Shown here: positions 1-9,302 of the stretch, piece after piece | Position numbering within the stretch: the stretch's first letter is position 1 | How the letters are laid out: each line of letters starts with the position of its first letter | Source: Collinsella aerofaciens | GTDB lineage: Bacteria; Actinomycetota; Coriobacteriia; Coriobacteriales; Coriobacteriaceae | Assembly (NCBI RefSeq): GCF_028207065.1 | Contig: NZ_JAQLFP010000006.1 | Coordinates: forward strand, 17,711 to 81,710 | Direction of reading: 5' to 3' | DNA length: 64,000 nucleotides | Made by a program: the position numbers and the translations under genes | The notes under the pieces: generated by a model | What the model was told of the DNA's origin: nothing | The model's input: the letters and a program-made list of their open reading frames with translations, nothing else | Databases searched by the model: none

Positions 1-8
1 GCTCTAGG

Positions 9-950
9 ATGGCAGACGTCAAGAAAATCGCCACGCGCGTAAGCTACGGCGAGGCCCTCGTCGAGCTCGCCAACGAGCACGATGACTTTGTGGTCCTCGA
101 CGCCGACCTGGCCGCCGCCACGCAGACCGGCAAGTTTAAGGCCGCCTGCCCCGACCGCTTCTTCGATGTGGGCATTGCCGAGAGCAACCTGATGGGTGTT
201 GCCGCCGGTATCGCAACCACCGGTCGCGTTGCCTTTGCGAGCACCTTTGCCATGTTCGCCGCCGGCCGCGCCTTTGAGCAGGTCCGTAACTCCATCGGCT
301 ATCCGCACCTTAACGTCAAGATCGGTGCCACGCACGCCGGTATCTCGGTAGGCGAGGATGGCGCCACGCACCAGTGCTGCGAGGATATCGCCCTCATGCG
401 CGTTATCCCCGGCATGACCGTGATTGTTCCCGCCGATGACGTCGAGGCCCGCGCCGTGACGCGCGCCGCCTACGAGTGCGACGGCCCCGTGTACATGCGC
501 TTTGCCCGTCTGGCCTCGCCGGTCATCAACGACCCCGAGACCTACAAGTTCGAGGTGGGCAAGGGCATCGTCATGCGCGAGGGCGCCGACGTCACCATCA
601 TCGCTTGCGGCCTGATGGTCGGCGAGGCTCTCGAGGCCGCTGAGCAGCTTGCTGCCGAGGGCATCGATGCCGAGGTCATCAACATGCACACCATCAAGCC
701 CATCGATGCCGACCTGATCGTCAAGAGCGCCACCAAGACCGGCCACGTCGTGACCGTCGAGGAGCACTCCGTGATCGGTGGCCTGGGCAGCGCCGTTGCC
801 GATGTTCTGTGCGAGCAGTGCCCGACGCCGCTCAAGAAGATTGGCGTCAACGACACCTTCGGCGAGTCCGGCCCGGGTGCCGAGCTCCTGCACAAGTACG
901 GCCTGGACGCCGCCAACATCGTGGCGACCACCAAGGAGTTCTTGGCATAA
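9..950 (+). CDS. transketolase, C-terminal subunit
   Basis: This 313-residue protein is the C-terminal half of a split transketolase: the pyrimidine-binding domain plus the C-terminal domain. Paired with an N-terminal thiamine-diphosphate-binding subunit it moves two-carbon units between pentose and hexose phosphates in the cytoplasm. The sequence shows DVGIAESNLMGVAAGIA, which carries the conserved Glu that activates the cofactor, then GATHAGISVGEDGATHQ and a C-terminal domain with EEHSVIGGLGSA. A full transketolase is about 650 residues, so this is a subunit and not a truncated gene. The partner gene should lie just left of the window; only eight bases precede this ATG. A hairpin terminator follows. 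DXS-like proteins share the fold, but the length and split form favour transketolase. Confidence 0.9.
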   Translation: MADVKKIATRVSYGEALVELANEHDDFVVLDADLAAATQTGKFKAACPDRFFDVGIAESNLMGVAAGIATTGRVAFASTFAMFAAGRAFEQVRNSIGYPHLNVKIGATHAGISVGEDGATHQCCEDIALMRVIPGMTVIVPADDVEARAVTRAAYECDGPVYMRFARLASPVINDPETYKFEVGKGIVMREGADVTIIACGLMVGEALEAAEQLAAEGIDAEVINMHTIKPIDADLIVKSATKTGHVVTVEEHSVIGGLGSAVADVLCEQCPTPLKKIGVNDTFGESGPGAELLHKYGLDAANIVATTKEFLA

Positions 951-999
951 GGCAAGACGAGGTAAAGTATCGTCTCAACAACCACATCCAAGCCAGAAC

Positions 1000-1033
1000 A
1001 GGGGCATCCCCAAAGAGGGCGCCCCTGTTTTTG
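1000..1033 (+). terminator. rho-independent terminator after transketolase gene
   Basis: AGGGGC at 1000-1005 pairs with GCCCCT at 1021-1026, followed by a T-rich run. It lies 50 bp after the transketolase stop codon. Confidence 0.75.
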
Positions 1034-1169
1034 TTGAATTTAAATTAGAGTCCTGCCAAGCAAAGTTCCCATGGGGAAACGGGCCCATCCCAACAAAGTG
1101 CAATTCAGACCCTTCCAACTTTGTATGCGCAGCATCTCAAGTTGGTGCGTCGGCCCCATAGTAGCCGCA

Positions 1170-1297
1170 GGCCGGGCGCAGGGTTACCTCCCAAATCTTT
1201 CCGCAGCGCAGGCCGGCGTTTGTCCGCAGCTCCGCAGGAGCAGGACAAATGCCGGCCATGCGCGAGGACGATTTGGGAGGTAACCCTGCGCCCGGCC
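1170..1297. repeat. long nested inverted repeat between transketolase gene and ftsE
   Basis: The outer arms are 27 bp and perfectly complementary (1170-1196 and 1271-1297). Inside them a second pair of arms, about 14 bp with one mismatch (1212-1225 and 1243-1256), forms an inner hairpin. The whole could fold into a cruciform or a long hairpin RNA. No coding sequence fits it. A structure of the same design but different sequence lies at 57046-57171. The rest of the 951-1401 gap holds the terminator and presumably the ftsE promoter; I see nothing else in it. Confidence 0.85.
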
Positions 1298-1401
1298 GGT
1301 GGGATCCCAAAGCCCGCCATGCTTCTTATGTGCAGCAAAGCTAATGCTGCTAAAATGTAAAGCGCTCATGTAGTTTAAACGCACGACGATAAGGAGCACC
1401 A

Positions 1402-2622
1402 GTGGGTAACCACTTCCGTACCTCCGGTGCGGGCGATGAAGCCCCCAAGACGCAGCCGAGCGTCGCGGGCAGTCGTTTCGCCACTCCGGATTCAGAGGAT
1501 CAGCTGTTTAGCCCGATCCCCGCACAGCCGGCAGATCAGGCACAGCCGGCGGCAGATCCCTTTGCCTACAATCCCAACAACGATGTTGCGCTTTCCGGCA
1601 CGGCTGGCTTTGAGCCCGTTCAGACGGTGACCGCCCGCGTGGCTCAGCCTCAGATGAGCGCCGCCACGCCGCAGCCTACCATGGCCGGCATCCCCGACCC
1701 CTTGGCCCCTGCGGCTCCCGCGCCGCAGCCCGCGCAGTCCGGTCTTTTTGCCGGCATTCCCGACCCCACGCAGCCTGCGGCTCCCGTGGTCGAGCGCGAT
1801 CAGGCCGCCGAGGTTGCAAGCCTCGACAGCGCGCTCAACAACCCCGACTTCACGTCGGTGTTTGCGCCCATCGACCCGCAGGCCAGCCGCAAAAAGATGG
1901 CCAAGCAGGCCGGTGTCGAGCCCGTCATCCTTATGGAGCACGTCACCAAGATCTATCCGGCGCAGCCCAACAAGCCCGCACTCGACGACATCAACATCGA
2001 GATCTATCCGGGCGAGTTCGTCTTTTTGGTCGGTCACTCCGGCTCGGGTAAGACCACGCTGCTGTCGACGCTCAACCGCGACGTCAAGCCCACAAGCGGT
2101 CGCATTTTGGTCGCCGGCCAGGATCTCATGAAGATCAAGAACCGCAAGGTTCCGTTCCTGCGTCGTCAGATTGGCGCCGTGTTCCAGGACTTTAAGCTCC
2201 TGCCGCAAAAGACCGCCTACGAAAACGTGGCGTTTGCCCTGCAGTGCATCGGCAAGCCCAAGGGCGTCATTCGCAGCCAGGTGCCGGAGGTGCTGCGTCT
2301 GGTCGGTCTGGCCGATCAGATGGACTCGCTGCCCGACCAGCTTTCCGGTGGCGAGCAGCAGCGCGTCGCCGTCGCCCGCGCTATGGTCAACCGTCCGCCG
2401 CTGCTGATCTGCGACGAGCCCACGGGTAACCTCGACCCGGCGATCTCGCTGGGCATCATGAAGCTGCTTGAGCGTATTAACCGCACCGGCACCACCGTGA
2501 TCGTCGCCACGCACGACCGCGAGATGGTCGATAGCATGCACCGTCGCGTGATCGCCCTCGAGGGCGGCCACGTTATCCGCGACCAGGAGAGGGGAGGTTA
2601 CGGCAACTATGGCACCAACTAA
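1402..2622 (+). CDS. ftsE: cell-division ABC ATPase FtsE with long N-terminal extension
   Basis: FtsE is the cytoplasmic ATPase of the FtsEX complex, which controls peptidoglycan hydrolases at the division septum. The ABC domain begins near residue 175: Walker A GHSGSGKT at 211-218, Q-loop in GAVFQDFKLL, signature LSGGEQQ from about 314, Walker B LLICDEP from about 334, and a switch His in VATHDRE. The usual FtsE length is about 220-230 residues; this one has 406. The first 170 or so residues are rich in Pro, Ala and Gln and include a repeated AGIPDP motif, so they look disordered. The start is GTG with a strong AAGGAG five bases upstream. The 3' end overlaps ftsX, so the two are translationally coupled. 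Confidence 0.92.
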   Translation: MGNHFRTSGAGDEAPKTQPSVAGSRFATPDSEDQLFSPIPAQPADQAQPAADPFAYNPNNDVALSGTAGFEPVQTVTARVAQPQMSAATPQPTMAGIPDPLAPAAPAPQPAQSGLFAGIPDPTQPAAPVVERDQAAEVASLDSALNNPDFTSVFAPIDPQASRKKMAKQAGVEPVILMEHVTKIYPAQPNKPALDDINIEIYPGEFVFLVGHSGSGKTTLLSTLNRDVKPTSGRILVAGQDLMKIKNRKVPFLRRQIGAVFQDFKLLPQKTAYENVAFALQCIGKPKGVIRSQVPEVLRLVGLADQMDSLPDQLSGGEQQRVAVARAMVNRPPLLICDEPTGNLDPAISLGIMKLLERINRTGTTVIVATHDREMVDSMHRRVIALEGGHVIRDQERGGYGNYGTN

Positions 2623-3529
2623 CGTGGGCTACTCCTTCAAAGAGGCAATCAGTCACTTCTTCCGTAACTGGACTACCTCGCTCGGCGCCGTCATCACGAT
2701 CTTCCTTTCGCTGTTTATCATCGGCCTGTTCATCATGGGCTCCGCGATGCTGAACTCCGTGATCGGCACCGTCGAGGATCAGGTCGTCATCAACGCCTTT
2801 ATTAGCGATGACGCCGACCAGGCAGATGTTCAGGCCTTTGAGGCCGAGCTCAAGACGTGGAGCAACGTCAAGTCCGTGACGTACAAGGATAAGGACGACG
2901 CGCTGGCCGAGTACACGAGCAAGATGTCGGGTAACGCCGACGCTACCATGAGCGCGCTCGACGGTCAGAACCCGCTGCCGGCTTCGTATGCCATCGAGAT
3001 GGACGATCCGTCCATGGTCGAGAGCACGGCCCAGAAGCTCAAGAAGAACGCCGATTTTCAGAAGATCGCGGACGACGGCGACGTTAACGCGAGCGTTCTG
3101 TACGGCCAGGAGGAAGTGAGCCGCCTGTTCCAGGTGACGAACTACATCCGTATCGCCGCTGTAGTGCTCGTCGGTCTGCTGACCTTTATCGCGTTCATTT
3201 TCATTAACAACACGATTCGCCTGTCCATTACGGCGCGTCGTCGTGAGATCGCGATCATGCGTCTGGTGGGCGCAAGCAACGGCTTCATTCGCGGGCCGTT
3301 CATTACCGAGGGCGTGCTGCAGGCCATTTTGGGCTCGTTGCTTTCCATCGGCGTGCTGGAGCTGCTGCGTAACTTGATGGTTCCGCGTTTGCAGGAGAGC
3401 ATCGGCTGGATGTCGTTTGCGCTGCCGATGCAGTACTACCTGGTGACCTATGCCGCGCTGATTTTGGTCGGCGTCATTATCGGTCTCTTTGGTTCCGCCA
3501 TCGCCATGCGCCGCTATCTGCGCGTGTAG
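2609..3529 (+). CDS. ftsX: cell-division protein FtsX
   Basis: FtsX is the membrane partner of FtsE and transmits ATP-driven movement to extracellular murein hydrolases. The 306-residue protein has the family layout: a short cytoplasmic N-terminus, a first membrane segment (about residues 24-48), a large extracellular domain (about 50-170), then three further membrane segments with the FtsX core between them (RREIAIMRLVGASNGFIRGPF). The length matches the family. The ATG overlaps the end of ftsE by 14 bp and has its own GGGGAGG ribosome site inside ftsE. A terminator follows. Confidence 0.95.
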   Translation: MAPTNVGYSFKEAISHFFRNWTTSLGAVITIFLSLFIIGLFIMGSAMLNSVIGTVEDQVVINAFISDDADQADVQAFEAELKTWSNVKSVTYKDKDDALAEYTSKMSGNADATMSALDGQNPLPASYAIEMDDPSMVESTAQKLKKNADFQKIADDGDVNASVLYGQEEVSRLFQVTNYIRIAAVVLVGLLTFIAFIFINNTIRLSITARRREIAIMRLVGASNGFIRGPFITEGVLQAILGSLLSIGVLELLRNLMVPRLQESIGWMSFALPMQYYLVTYAALILVGVIIGLFGSAIAMRRYLRV

Positions 3530-3552
3530 GCGTGCTTGGAATTCGTTCCTTC

Positions 3553-3588
3553 AACGGGTCGTCTCTTTTGGGGGCGGCCCGTTTTTTG
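3553..3588 (+). terminator. terminator of ftsEX
   Basis: An ACGGGTCG / CGGCCCGT stem, allowing one G-U pair, is followed by six T residues, starting about 25 bp after the ftsX stop codon. Confidence 0.8.
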
Positions 3589-3652
3589 TCCCCTAGGGAT
3601 CATTTGGGTAGACTCTTGGGGTGTAAGCGGCCATCGATAGTAAGGAGGCGCC

Positions 3653-5788
3653 ATGGGGCGCAATAACAAGCATAAGCGTGGAGCTCGCAATAAGCGCGGG
3701 CCGGTGCGCAGCGAGCGTCGCCCGAGTCTGACCGGACGCGTGCAGCTCCATGAGCATAGCGCCTACGTTGTAACCGAAAACGGCGACTACAAGGTCATGG
3801 GCCGCGGCAAGCGCGAGATTATGGACGGCGATACCGTTGCCGTAAGTATTAAGAACAGCCCGCATGGCGAGCGACGCGCCGTAATCGAGGGCGTCGTCGA
3901 GCGTGCGGCCATTAGTGTGGTGGGCACGTACCAGACCGCCGGCCCGCTCGGGGTGATCGAGCCGCTTGATTCTCGCCTTAAGGCCGATTTCTTTATTCTG
4001 CCGGAGGACACCTCGGCGGAGCGCTTGGGTGTTCATCCGGGCGATGCGGTCGTCGCGCGCATTCTGACATATCCGACGCGTCTGGAATCGGGCACCGTGA
4101 CGATCGAGCGCCGTATTGGCGGCGATGATGCGCCCGATTTGGGCGTTCAGTATGTGATGGCGCGCTATGGCTATACCGATACGTATCCCGAGGCCGCGCT
4201 AGCCGAGGCCGAGGCACTTTCGCTCGATGTGGCCTCGGCGCTCAAGGACCCGCTCCGCCGCGACCTGCGCGACCGCTTTGTCATTACGATTGACCCGGTC
4301 GACGCGCGCGACTTTGACGACGCCATTTCGCTGGAGCGCACGCCCGAGGGTGGCTACAAGCTGGGTGTCCATATTGCCGACGTTTCGCACTATGTCGCCT
4401 GGGACGGACATATCGATCTGGAAGCTCGCCATCGCACGACGTCGGTGTATCTTGCCGATCGCGTGCTGCCCATGTTGCCCGAGCGCCTGTCGAACGATTT
4501 GTGCTCGCTGCGTCCCGACGAGGACCGCTTGGCGTTTACCGTCGACATTGAGCTCGACGCGCAGGGTCGCGTGCGCCATTACGATCCCTATCCCAGCGTG
4601 ATCCGCTCGCGCGTGCGCATGGACTACGACGGCGCCGAGGCGCTGCTGGTACGTGCCGGTGCGGTGGAGTATTCGGTGCTGGAGGGCGCCGCCGAGGATG
4701 TTGCCGCGGTTGAAGCCTCGCGCGAGGAAGCGCTCGAGCGCGGGCTTGCGTGCGAGAAAACCGCCCGCGGCTATAACGTCGACTTGGGGGATTTCCTCGT
4801 AGCTGCCAACGAGCTCGCCGAGCTTCGCCGTCGTATTCGTCGCGCGCGCGGTTCGGTCGACTTTGATACGGCCGAGATCCGTGCGCTGTTGGATGGGGAC
4901 GGTGTGCCCGTGCAGATCGTGGCCCGTGAGCGCTCGTGTGCCACGTCGCTGATTGAGGAAGCCATGCTGCTGGCCAACGAGTGCGTGGCGGAGTGGCTAG
5001 CCGACCGCGATATCGAGGCCTGCTATCGCGTGCACGACGATCCCAGCCCCGACAGCCTGCACGGTGCCGCCGTGGCGCTGGCACAGCTGGGTATCATCGA
5101 TGACCGTCGCGCGGCAGGCATTGCTCTGGGAAGCCCCGACGAGCTGCAGGCGGCGGTTGATGCCGCAGCCGGTACGGCCAACGCGCCGCTCGTCAACACG
5201 TTGCTACTGCGCAGTATGCAGCGCGCACTGTACAAGCCGCGCAACGAGGGTCACTTTGCACTTGCCGCGCCGTGCTATTGCCACTTTACGAGTCCCATTC
5301 GCCGCTATCCCGACCTGGTGGTGCATCGCGTACTCAAGCTGCAGCTGGCATATGAGCAGCTGGGCGGCAAGGACGCCTTGGTGCGTACGCCGCGGCTGAT
5401 CGGTAAGGGTCGCGAGTCCCTGCCGCGCATCCTGCCGCAAATCTGCCGCGCGTGCAGCGATGCCGAGCGTGCGGCCGACGCCGCCAGCCATGCGACGCAA
5501 AAGATCAAGATCGCCCAGTATTACGAGGATCGCCTGGGTGAGCGCTACGCCGGAACGATTTCGTGGGTCAGCAGCATGGGCCTCTTTGTGCGCCTTGATC
5601 TGACACAGGTTGAGGGTTTGGTTTCGATCAAGAGTCTGGGCAACGAGTGGTTTGAGTTTGATGAGGACGCGCTCACGCTCACGGGTGCCGACACGGGGAC
5701 TCGCTACGAGCTGGGGCAGCGCGTGATCATCGAGGTCTCGCGCGTCAACACCACGCGCGGGCACTTGGATTTCAGGCTTATTCATTAG
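3653..5788 (+). CDS. rnr: ribonuclease R (RNB/S1 exoribonuclease)
   Basis: RNase R is a processive 3'-5' exoribonuclease that degrades structured RNA and takes part in rRNA and tmRNA quality control. The 711-residue protein has a basic N-terminus (RNNKHKRGARNKRG), cold-shock OB domains up to about residue 200, and the RNB catalytic domain with DPVDARDFDDAISL from about residue 214, which holds the catalytic Asp cluster. FTSPIRRYPDLVVHR lies later in that domain and a C-terminal S1 domain covers roughly 630-710. The start ATG has AAGGAGG upstream. The lysine-rich tail of some RNase R proteins is absent. In many bacteria rnr is followed directly by smpB; here smpB is about 8.5 kb downstream, behind a TPR gene. 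Confidence 0.95.
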   Translation: MGRNNKHKRGARNKRGPVRSERRPSLTGRVQLHEHSAYVVTENGDYKVMGRGKREIMDGDTVAVSIKNSPHGERRAVIEGVVERAAISVVGTYQTAGPLGVIEPLDSRLKADFFILPEDTSAERLGVHPGDAVVARILTYPTRLESGTVTIERRIGGDDAPDLGVQYVMARYGYTDTYPEAALAEAEALSLDVASALKDPLRRDLRDRFVITIDPVDARDFDDAISLERTPEGGYKLGVHIADVSHYVAWDGHIDLEARHRTTSVYLADRVLPMLPERLSNDLCSLRPDEDRLAFTVDIELDAQGRVRHYDPYPSVIRSRVRMDYDGAEALLVRAGAVEYSVLEGAAEDVAAVEASREEALERGLACEKTARGYNVDLGDFLVAANELAELRRRIRRARGSVDFDTAEIRALLDGDGVPVQIVARERSCATSLIEEAMLLANECVAEWLADRDIEACYRVHDDPSPDSLHGAAVALAQLGIIDDRRAAGIALGSPDELQAAVDAAAGTANAPLVNTLLLRSMQRALYKPRNEGHFALAAPCYCHFTSPIRRYPDLVVHRVLKLQLAYEQLGGKDALVRTPRLIGKGRESLPRILPQICRACSDAERAADAASHATQKIKIAQYYEDRLGERYAGTISWVSSMGLFVRLDLTQVEGLVSIKSLGNEWFEFDEDALTLTGADTGTRYELGQRVIIEVSRVNTTRGHLDFRLIH

Positions 5789-5814
5789 CCGGAATCTGGT
5801 GATTCATAGAGAAC

Positions 5815-5843
5815 GGGGCGGTCTTTTGGGGCCGCCTTTTTTG
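5815..5843 (+). terminator. terminator of rnr
   Basis: A short GC stem (GGCGG / CCGCC) is followed by six T residues, about 30 bp after the rnr stop. Confidence 0.75.
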
Positions 5844-5904
5844 TGCCGGCTCAGTCGTCTTTCCGCTCGCGCGCTTGCGTCTTCCGCCTGCTATAGGGGA
5901 GATA

Positions 5905-5943
5905 AAACCTACCAAAATAAACCTGTCCCTTTTTGGGAGGTTT
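5905..5943. repeat. inverted repeat immediately upstream of the serine recombinase gene
   Basis: Two 14-bp arms (5905-5918 and 5930-5943) with two mismatches flank an 11-bp centre, ending 19 bp before the recombinase ATG. It could be a binding or crossover site for the recombinase. It also contains AACCTGTCCC, which occurs in dispersed palindromes at 28340-28396 and 39129-39191 where no recombinase is near, so it may simply belong to that repeat group. Confidence 0.6.
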
Positions 5944-5962
5944 ACGAGAGAGCGGGGATGAG

Positions 5963-6568
5963 ATGACAACGGTGTACGGGTATGCGCGGGTGAGCTCGCG
6001 TGATCAAAATCTGAATCGGCAGCTGGATGCGCTGGGCGCCTATGGCGTGGAACCGGCGAATATATTTGCCGACCATGCGAGTGGCAAGGACTTCGATCGA
6101 CCGCGGTATCGCGAGCTGCTGTGCGCGTTGGATTCCGGTGATGTGCTGGTGGTACTTTCCATTGATCGGCTGGGCCGTAACTACAGCGAGATCCTCGAGG
6201 AATGGCGGTGCATAACCAAAGAGCTCGGCGCCGCCATCGTGGTGCTGGACATGCCATTGCTCGACACGCGTGCCAGAGACTGTGGTGGGTCGGACGTGAC
6301 GAGTGCGTTGATTGCCGATATTGTTTTGCAGCTGCTGAGCTATGTGGCGCAGGTGGAGCGCGAGAACATTCACCGGCGCCAAGCCGAGGGCATTGCGGCG
6401 GCGCGAGCGCGCGGCGTGCGCTTTGGCCGGCCCCGCAAGCCCTGTCCCCCGCAATTCGAGCTGGTGCGCGATACCTACGAGGCGGGTGATATCACGCGGA
6501 GTCAGGCGGCAAAACGGCTAGGCGTGTGCGTGGGGACGTTCGATCGCTGGATGCGCGAGATGGAGTAG
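5963..6568 (+). CDS. serine recombinase (resolvase/invertase family)
   Basis: This small serine recombinase has about 201 residues. Such enzymes invert or resolve DNA between short inverted-repeat sites. The N-terminal domain opens with YGYARVSS, where the nucleophile is Ser11, followed by HASGKDFDRPRY and LSIDRLGRNYSEI with the conserved DRLGR arginines. A long dimer helix follows, then a basic linker (GVRFGRPRKPCP) and a C-terminal helix-turn-helix (ITRSQAAKRLGVCVGTFDRWM). I chose the ATG at 5963 because the family begins just before this motif. No transposase, phage gene or evident invertible segment lies beside it, so it may be a domesticated or orphan enzyme. The nearest candidate site is the inverted repeat directly upstream. 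Confidence 0.88.
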   Translation: MTTVYGYARVSSRDQNLNRQLDALGAYGVEPANIFADHASGKDFDRPRYRELLCALDSGDVLVVLSIDRLGRNYSEILEEWRCITKELGAAIVVLDMPLLDTRARDCGGSDVTSALIADIVLQLLSYVAQVERENIHRRQAEGIAAARARGVRFGRPRKPCPPQFELVRDTYEAGDITRSQAAKRLGVCVGTFDRWMREME

Positions 6569-6594
6569 GGGCGCCACGGTCCTTTGGCGCCCCG
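6569..6594 (+). terminator. hairpin after serine recombinase gene
   Basis: GGGGCGCCA pairs with TGGCGCCCC directly after the stop codon. The T-run is weak (GATTCG follows), so termination is probable but not certain. Confidence 0.5.
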
Positions 6595-6679
6595 ATTCGA
6601 ACATTTTGGATTTCGCTGCGGCGACAACTGCATTTGGGGGTACACTCGCTGCTGCTCAAAAAATGACGGAGGTTAGCCC

Positions 6680-7255
6680 TTGGCGCGTGTGAAGCACATA
6701 GTCGGATGGATTTCGGTTGTCCTGCTGGTCGTGACGCTGGCAAGTATTTGGATGCTGACGGAGCAAAACGTGGAGCAGACGTCGTCGCTCAGCGAGTCCA
6801 CTGCGCGCGCGGTGGAAGGACGGGCCGCGGACGTGCGACCCGACGCCGCTCAGGAGTCCCAGGCAGGGGATGCCGTCGAGGGCGCGGATTCAACGACTGC
6901 CACCGTTCATCCCGACCCGCTTGCGCCCGTTCGGCTGTGGATGGGCGCCAACATTCGTCGCGTCGCACATACCGTTGAGTTCTTCTTTGTAGGACTGTTT
7001 GCTTCGACGACAGTGGCATGCCTGGGCGAATGCCTGCCATGCGCGCGATTCCGGTACGCACTCGCTGCGCTCTTTTGCGCCGTCTGCTCTGTCGGCGACC
7101 AAGTGCACAAGATCTTTGTTCCTGGTCGTCATTTCGACATGATCGACCTGGGCTTCGATGCCGCGGGCTATGTCACCGCCATGCTGTTGGTATTGCTGGT
7201 CTCCGCATGGGTGCACCACGCGACGCGCCCCATCGGCGCCCATGCGAGGCACTAG
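6680..7255 (+). CDS. VanZ-like membrane protein
   Basis: This 191-residue protein resembles the VanZ family, named for a teicoplanin-resistance accessory protein; most members have no known role. It has an N-terminal membrane segment (about residues 8-26), a polar stretch rich in Glu, Ala and Ser to about residue 75, then three hydrophobic segments. The family hallmark DQVHKIFVPGRHFDMIDLGFDAAGY lies between the last two (DEIHQ-F-PGR-F-D—D-G in typical members). The start is TTG at 6680, chosen because GGAGG ends seven bases upstream and no ATG is nearby. It appears monocistronic, with a hairpin 80 bp downstream. The resistance role should not be assumed. Confidence 0.75.
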   Translation: MARVKHIVGWISVVLLVVTLASIWMLTEQNVEQTSSLSESTARAVEGRAADVRPDAAQESQAGDAVEGADSTTATVHPDPLAPVRLWMGANIRRVAHTVEFFFVGLFASTTVACLGECLPCARFRYALAALFCAVCSVGDQVHKIFVPGRHFDMIDLGFDAAGYVTAMLLVLLVSAWVHHATRPIGAHARH

Positions 7256-7337
7256 CCGGTAACAAACCCGTTTCTGATAATGCGACCTTGTTGAATTGTT
7301 TTGTGTCGCGCGTATTTCCGAGCGGTCGGATTTGAGG

Positions 7338-7363
7338 GGCGAGCGGTAGAACGCTCGCCCTTT
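7338..7363 (+). terminator. terminator downstream of VanZ-like gene
   Basis: GGGCGAGCG and CGCTCGCCC form a perfect nine-pair stem with a five-base loop, followed by TTT. Confidence 0.65.
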
Positions 7364-7385
7364 GTGCGCCACGATGCGGCACAAT

Positions 7386-7414
7386 GTACCGTAAAAGCTA
7401 TTTGTATCCGGTAC
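7386..7414. promoter_or_regulatory. possible operator upstream of the mur operon
   Basis: GTACCG (7386-7391) and CGGTAC (7409-7414) are inverted arms 17 bp apart, about 50 bp before the regulator gene. RpiR-type regulators commonly act on their own operon, so this could be their site. The inference rests on position and symmetry only. Confidence 0.3.
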
Positions 7415-7459
7415 GAATCGTTCGTTGGTCTTTAATTCTTCTCAACGGAGGTGTTTGAG

Positions 7460-8311
7460 ATGGCAAACGGATTGCTTTTGCGGCTTCGCGAGCGTGAGCT
7501 CAGCGCGAGCCCGGCGGAACGCAATGTCATCGCATATGTAAGCGCTCATCCGCACGAGGTGGTCGGGCTGTCCGTCCGCGGTCTTGCCGATGCCACGTTC
7601 TCCTCGCCCTCGAGCATTTTGCGCTTTTGCAAGCGCTTGGGTTTTGCGGGCTACAAGGAGTTCCAGCGCGAACTGATTGCCGAGCTGGCGCTCTTGGGTG
7701 ACAAGAAAGACGTTGCCCTCGAGGACATCTCCATGGATGACAGCGTCGAACGTATCGTGGGGAAGGTGATGAAAAGCAACGTGCGCACGATCGAAGCGAC
7801 GGCGCGAACGCTCGATTACACCGTCTTGGAGCGATGTGCGGCCTATCTTAAGCGGGCACGTGCGGTCAATCTGTTCGGTATCGGTGCCTCTCGTTTGGTC
7901 GCGCACGATCTGGCGCAAAAGCTCATGCGTGTCGACAAGGAGTGCCATCTGTACGACGACTGGCATGATCAGCTCTTGTGTGCCAAGAACATGCATGAGG
8001 GCGATATGGCAATCGCCTTTAGCTACTCGGGCTTGACGCAAGAGGTGCTGGACTGCACCGCCGAGGCTCAACGTCACAACTGTCCCGTTGTGGCCGTTAC
8101 CAAAGTAGATGGATCATCCAAGCTTGCCACCGTGGCCGATGCCGTGCTCGGCGTCGCTGCGAGTGAACCCTTGGTCCGCAGCGGTGCCATGGCTTCGCGT
8201 ATGGCCCAGCTTATGGTTGTCGATGCCCTGTACGCTGCTTACGTTGCCAGCGACTACGAACGGGCGACGCATGTCATTAAGCAAAACTACATCGAGAAAC
8301 AGGAAAGATGA
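7460..8311 (+). CDS. RpiR-family regulator (MurR-like)
   Basis: This RpiR-type transcription regulator of about 283 residues has an N-terminal helix-turn-helix (ADATFSSPSSILRFCKRLGFAGYKEFQREL) and a C-terminal SIS sugar-phosphate isomerase domain (roughly residues 120-255, with LFGIGASRLVAHDLAQKL). In MurR the SIS domain senses MurNAc 6-phosphate. The gene is the first of a run with murQ and murP, which supports a MurR role. ATG at 7460 is preferred because GGAGG at about 7446 is well spaced for it; the GTG nine bases earlier is too close. Only 10 bp separate it from murQ. Whether it represses or activates cannot be read from the sequence. Confidence 0.85.
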   Translation: MANGLLLRLRERELSASPAERNVIAYVSAHPHEVVGLSVRGLADATFSSPSSILRFCKRLGFAGYKEFQRELIAELALLGDKKDVALEDISMDDSVERIVGKVMKSNVRTIEATARTLDYTVLERCAAYLKRARAVNLFGIGASRLVAHDLAQKLMRVDKECHLYDDWHDQLLCAKNMHEGDMAIAFSYSGLTQEVLDCTAEAQRHNCPVVAVTKVDGSSKLATVADAVLGVAASEPLVRSGAMASRMAQLMVVDALYAAYVASDYERATHVIKQNYIEKQER

Positions 8312-8321
8312 GGTGAATGAA

Positions 8322-9245
<924 letters not shown>

Positions 9246-9302
9246 GTGCGCGGCGTGAGCTGATATGACATCCAAACGAGATACCCAATACAAGGAGGAG
9301 TT

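Noticed and set aside
1071..1360. Short open frames across the long hairpin before ftsE
   Set aside because: They run through the inverted repeat on both strands, so their similarity to each other is due to the palindrome.
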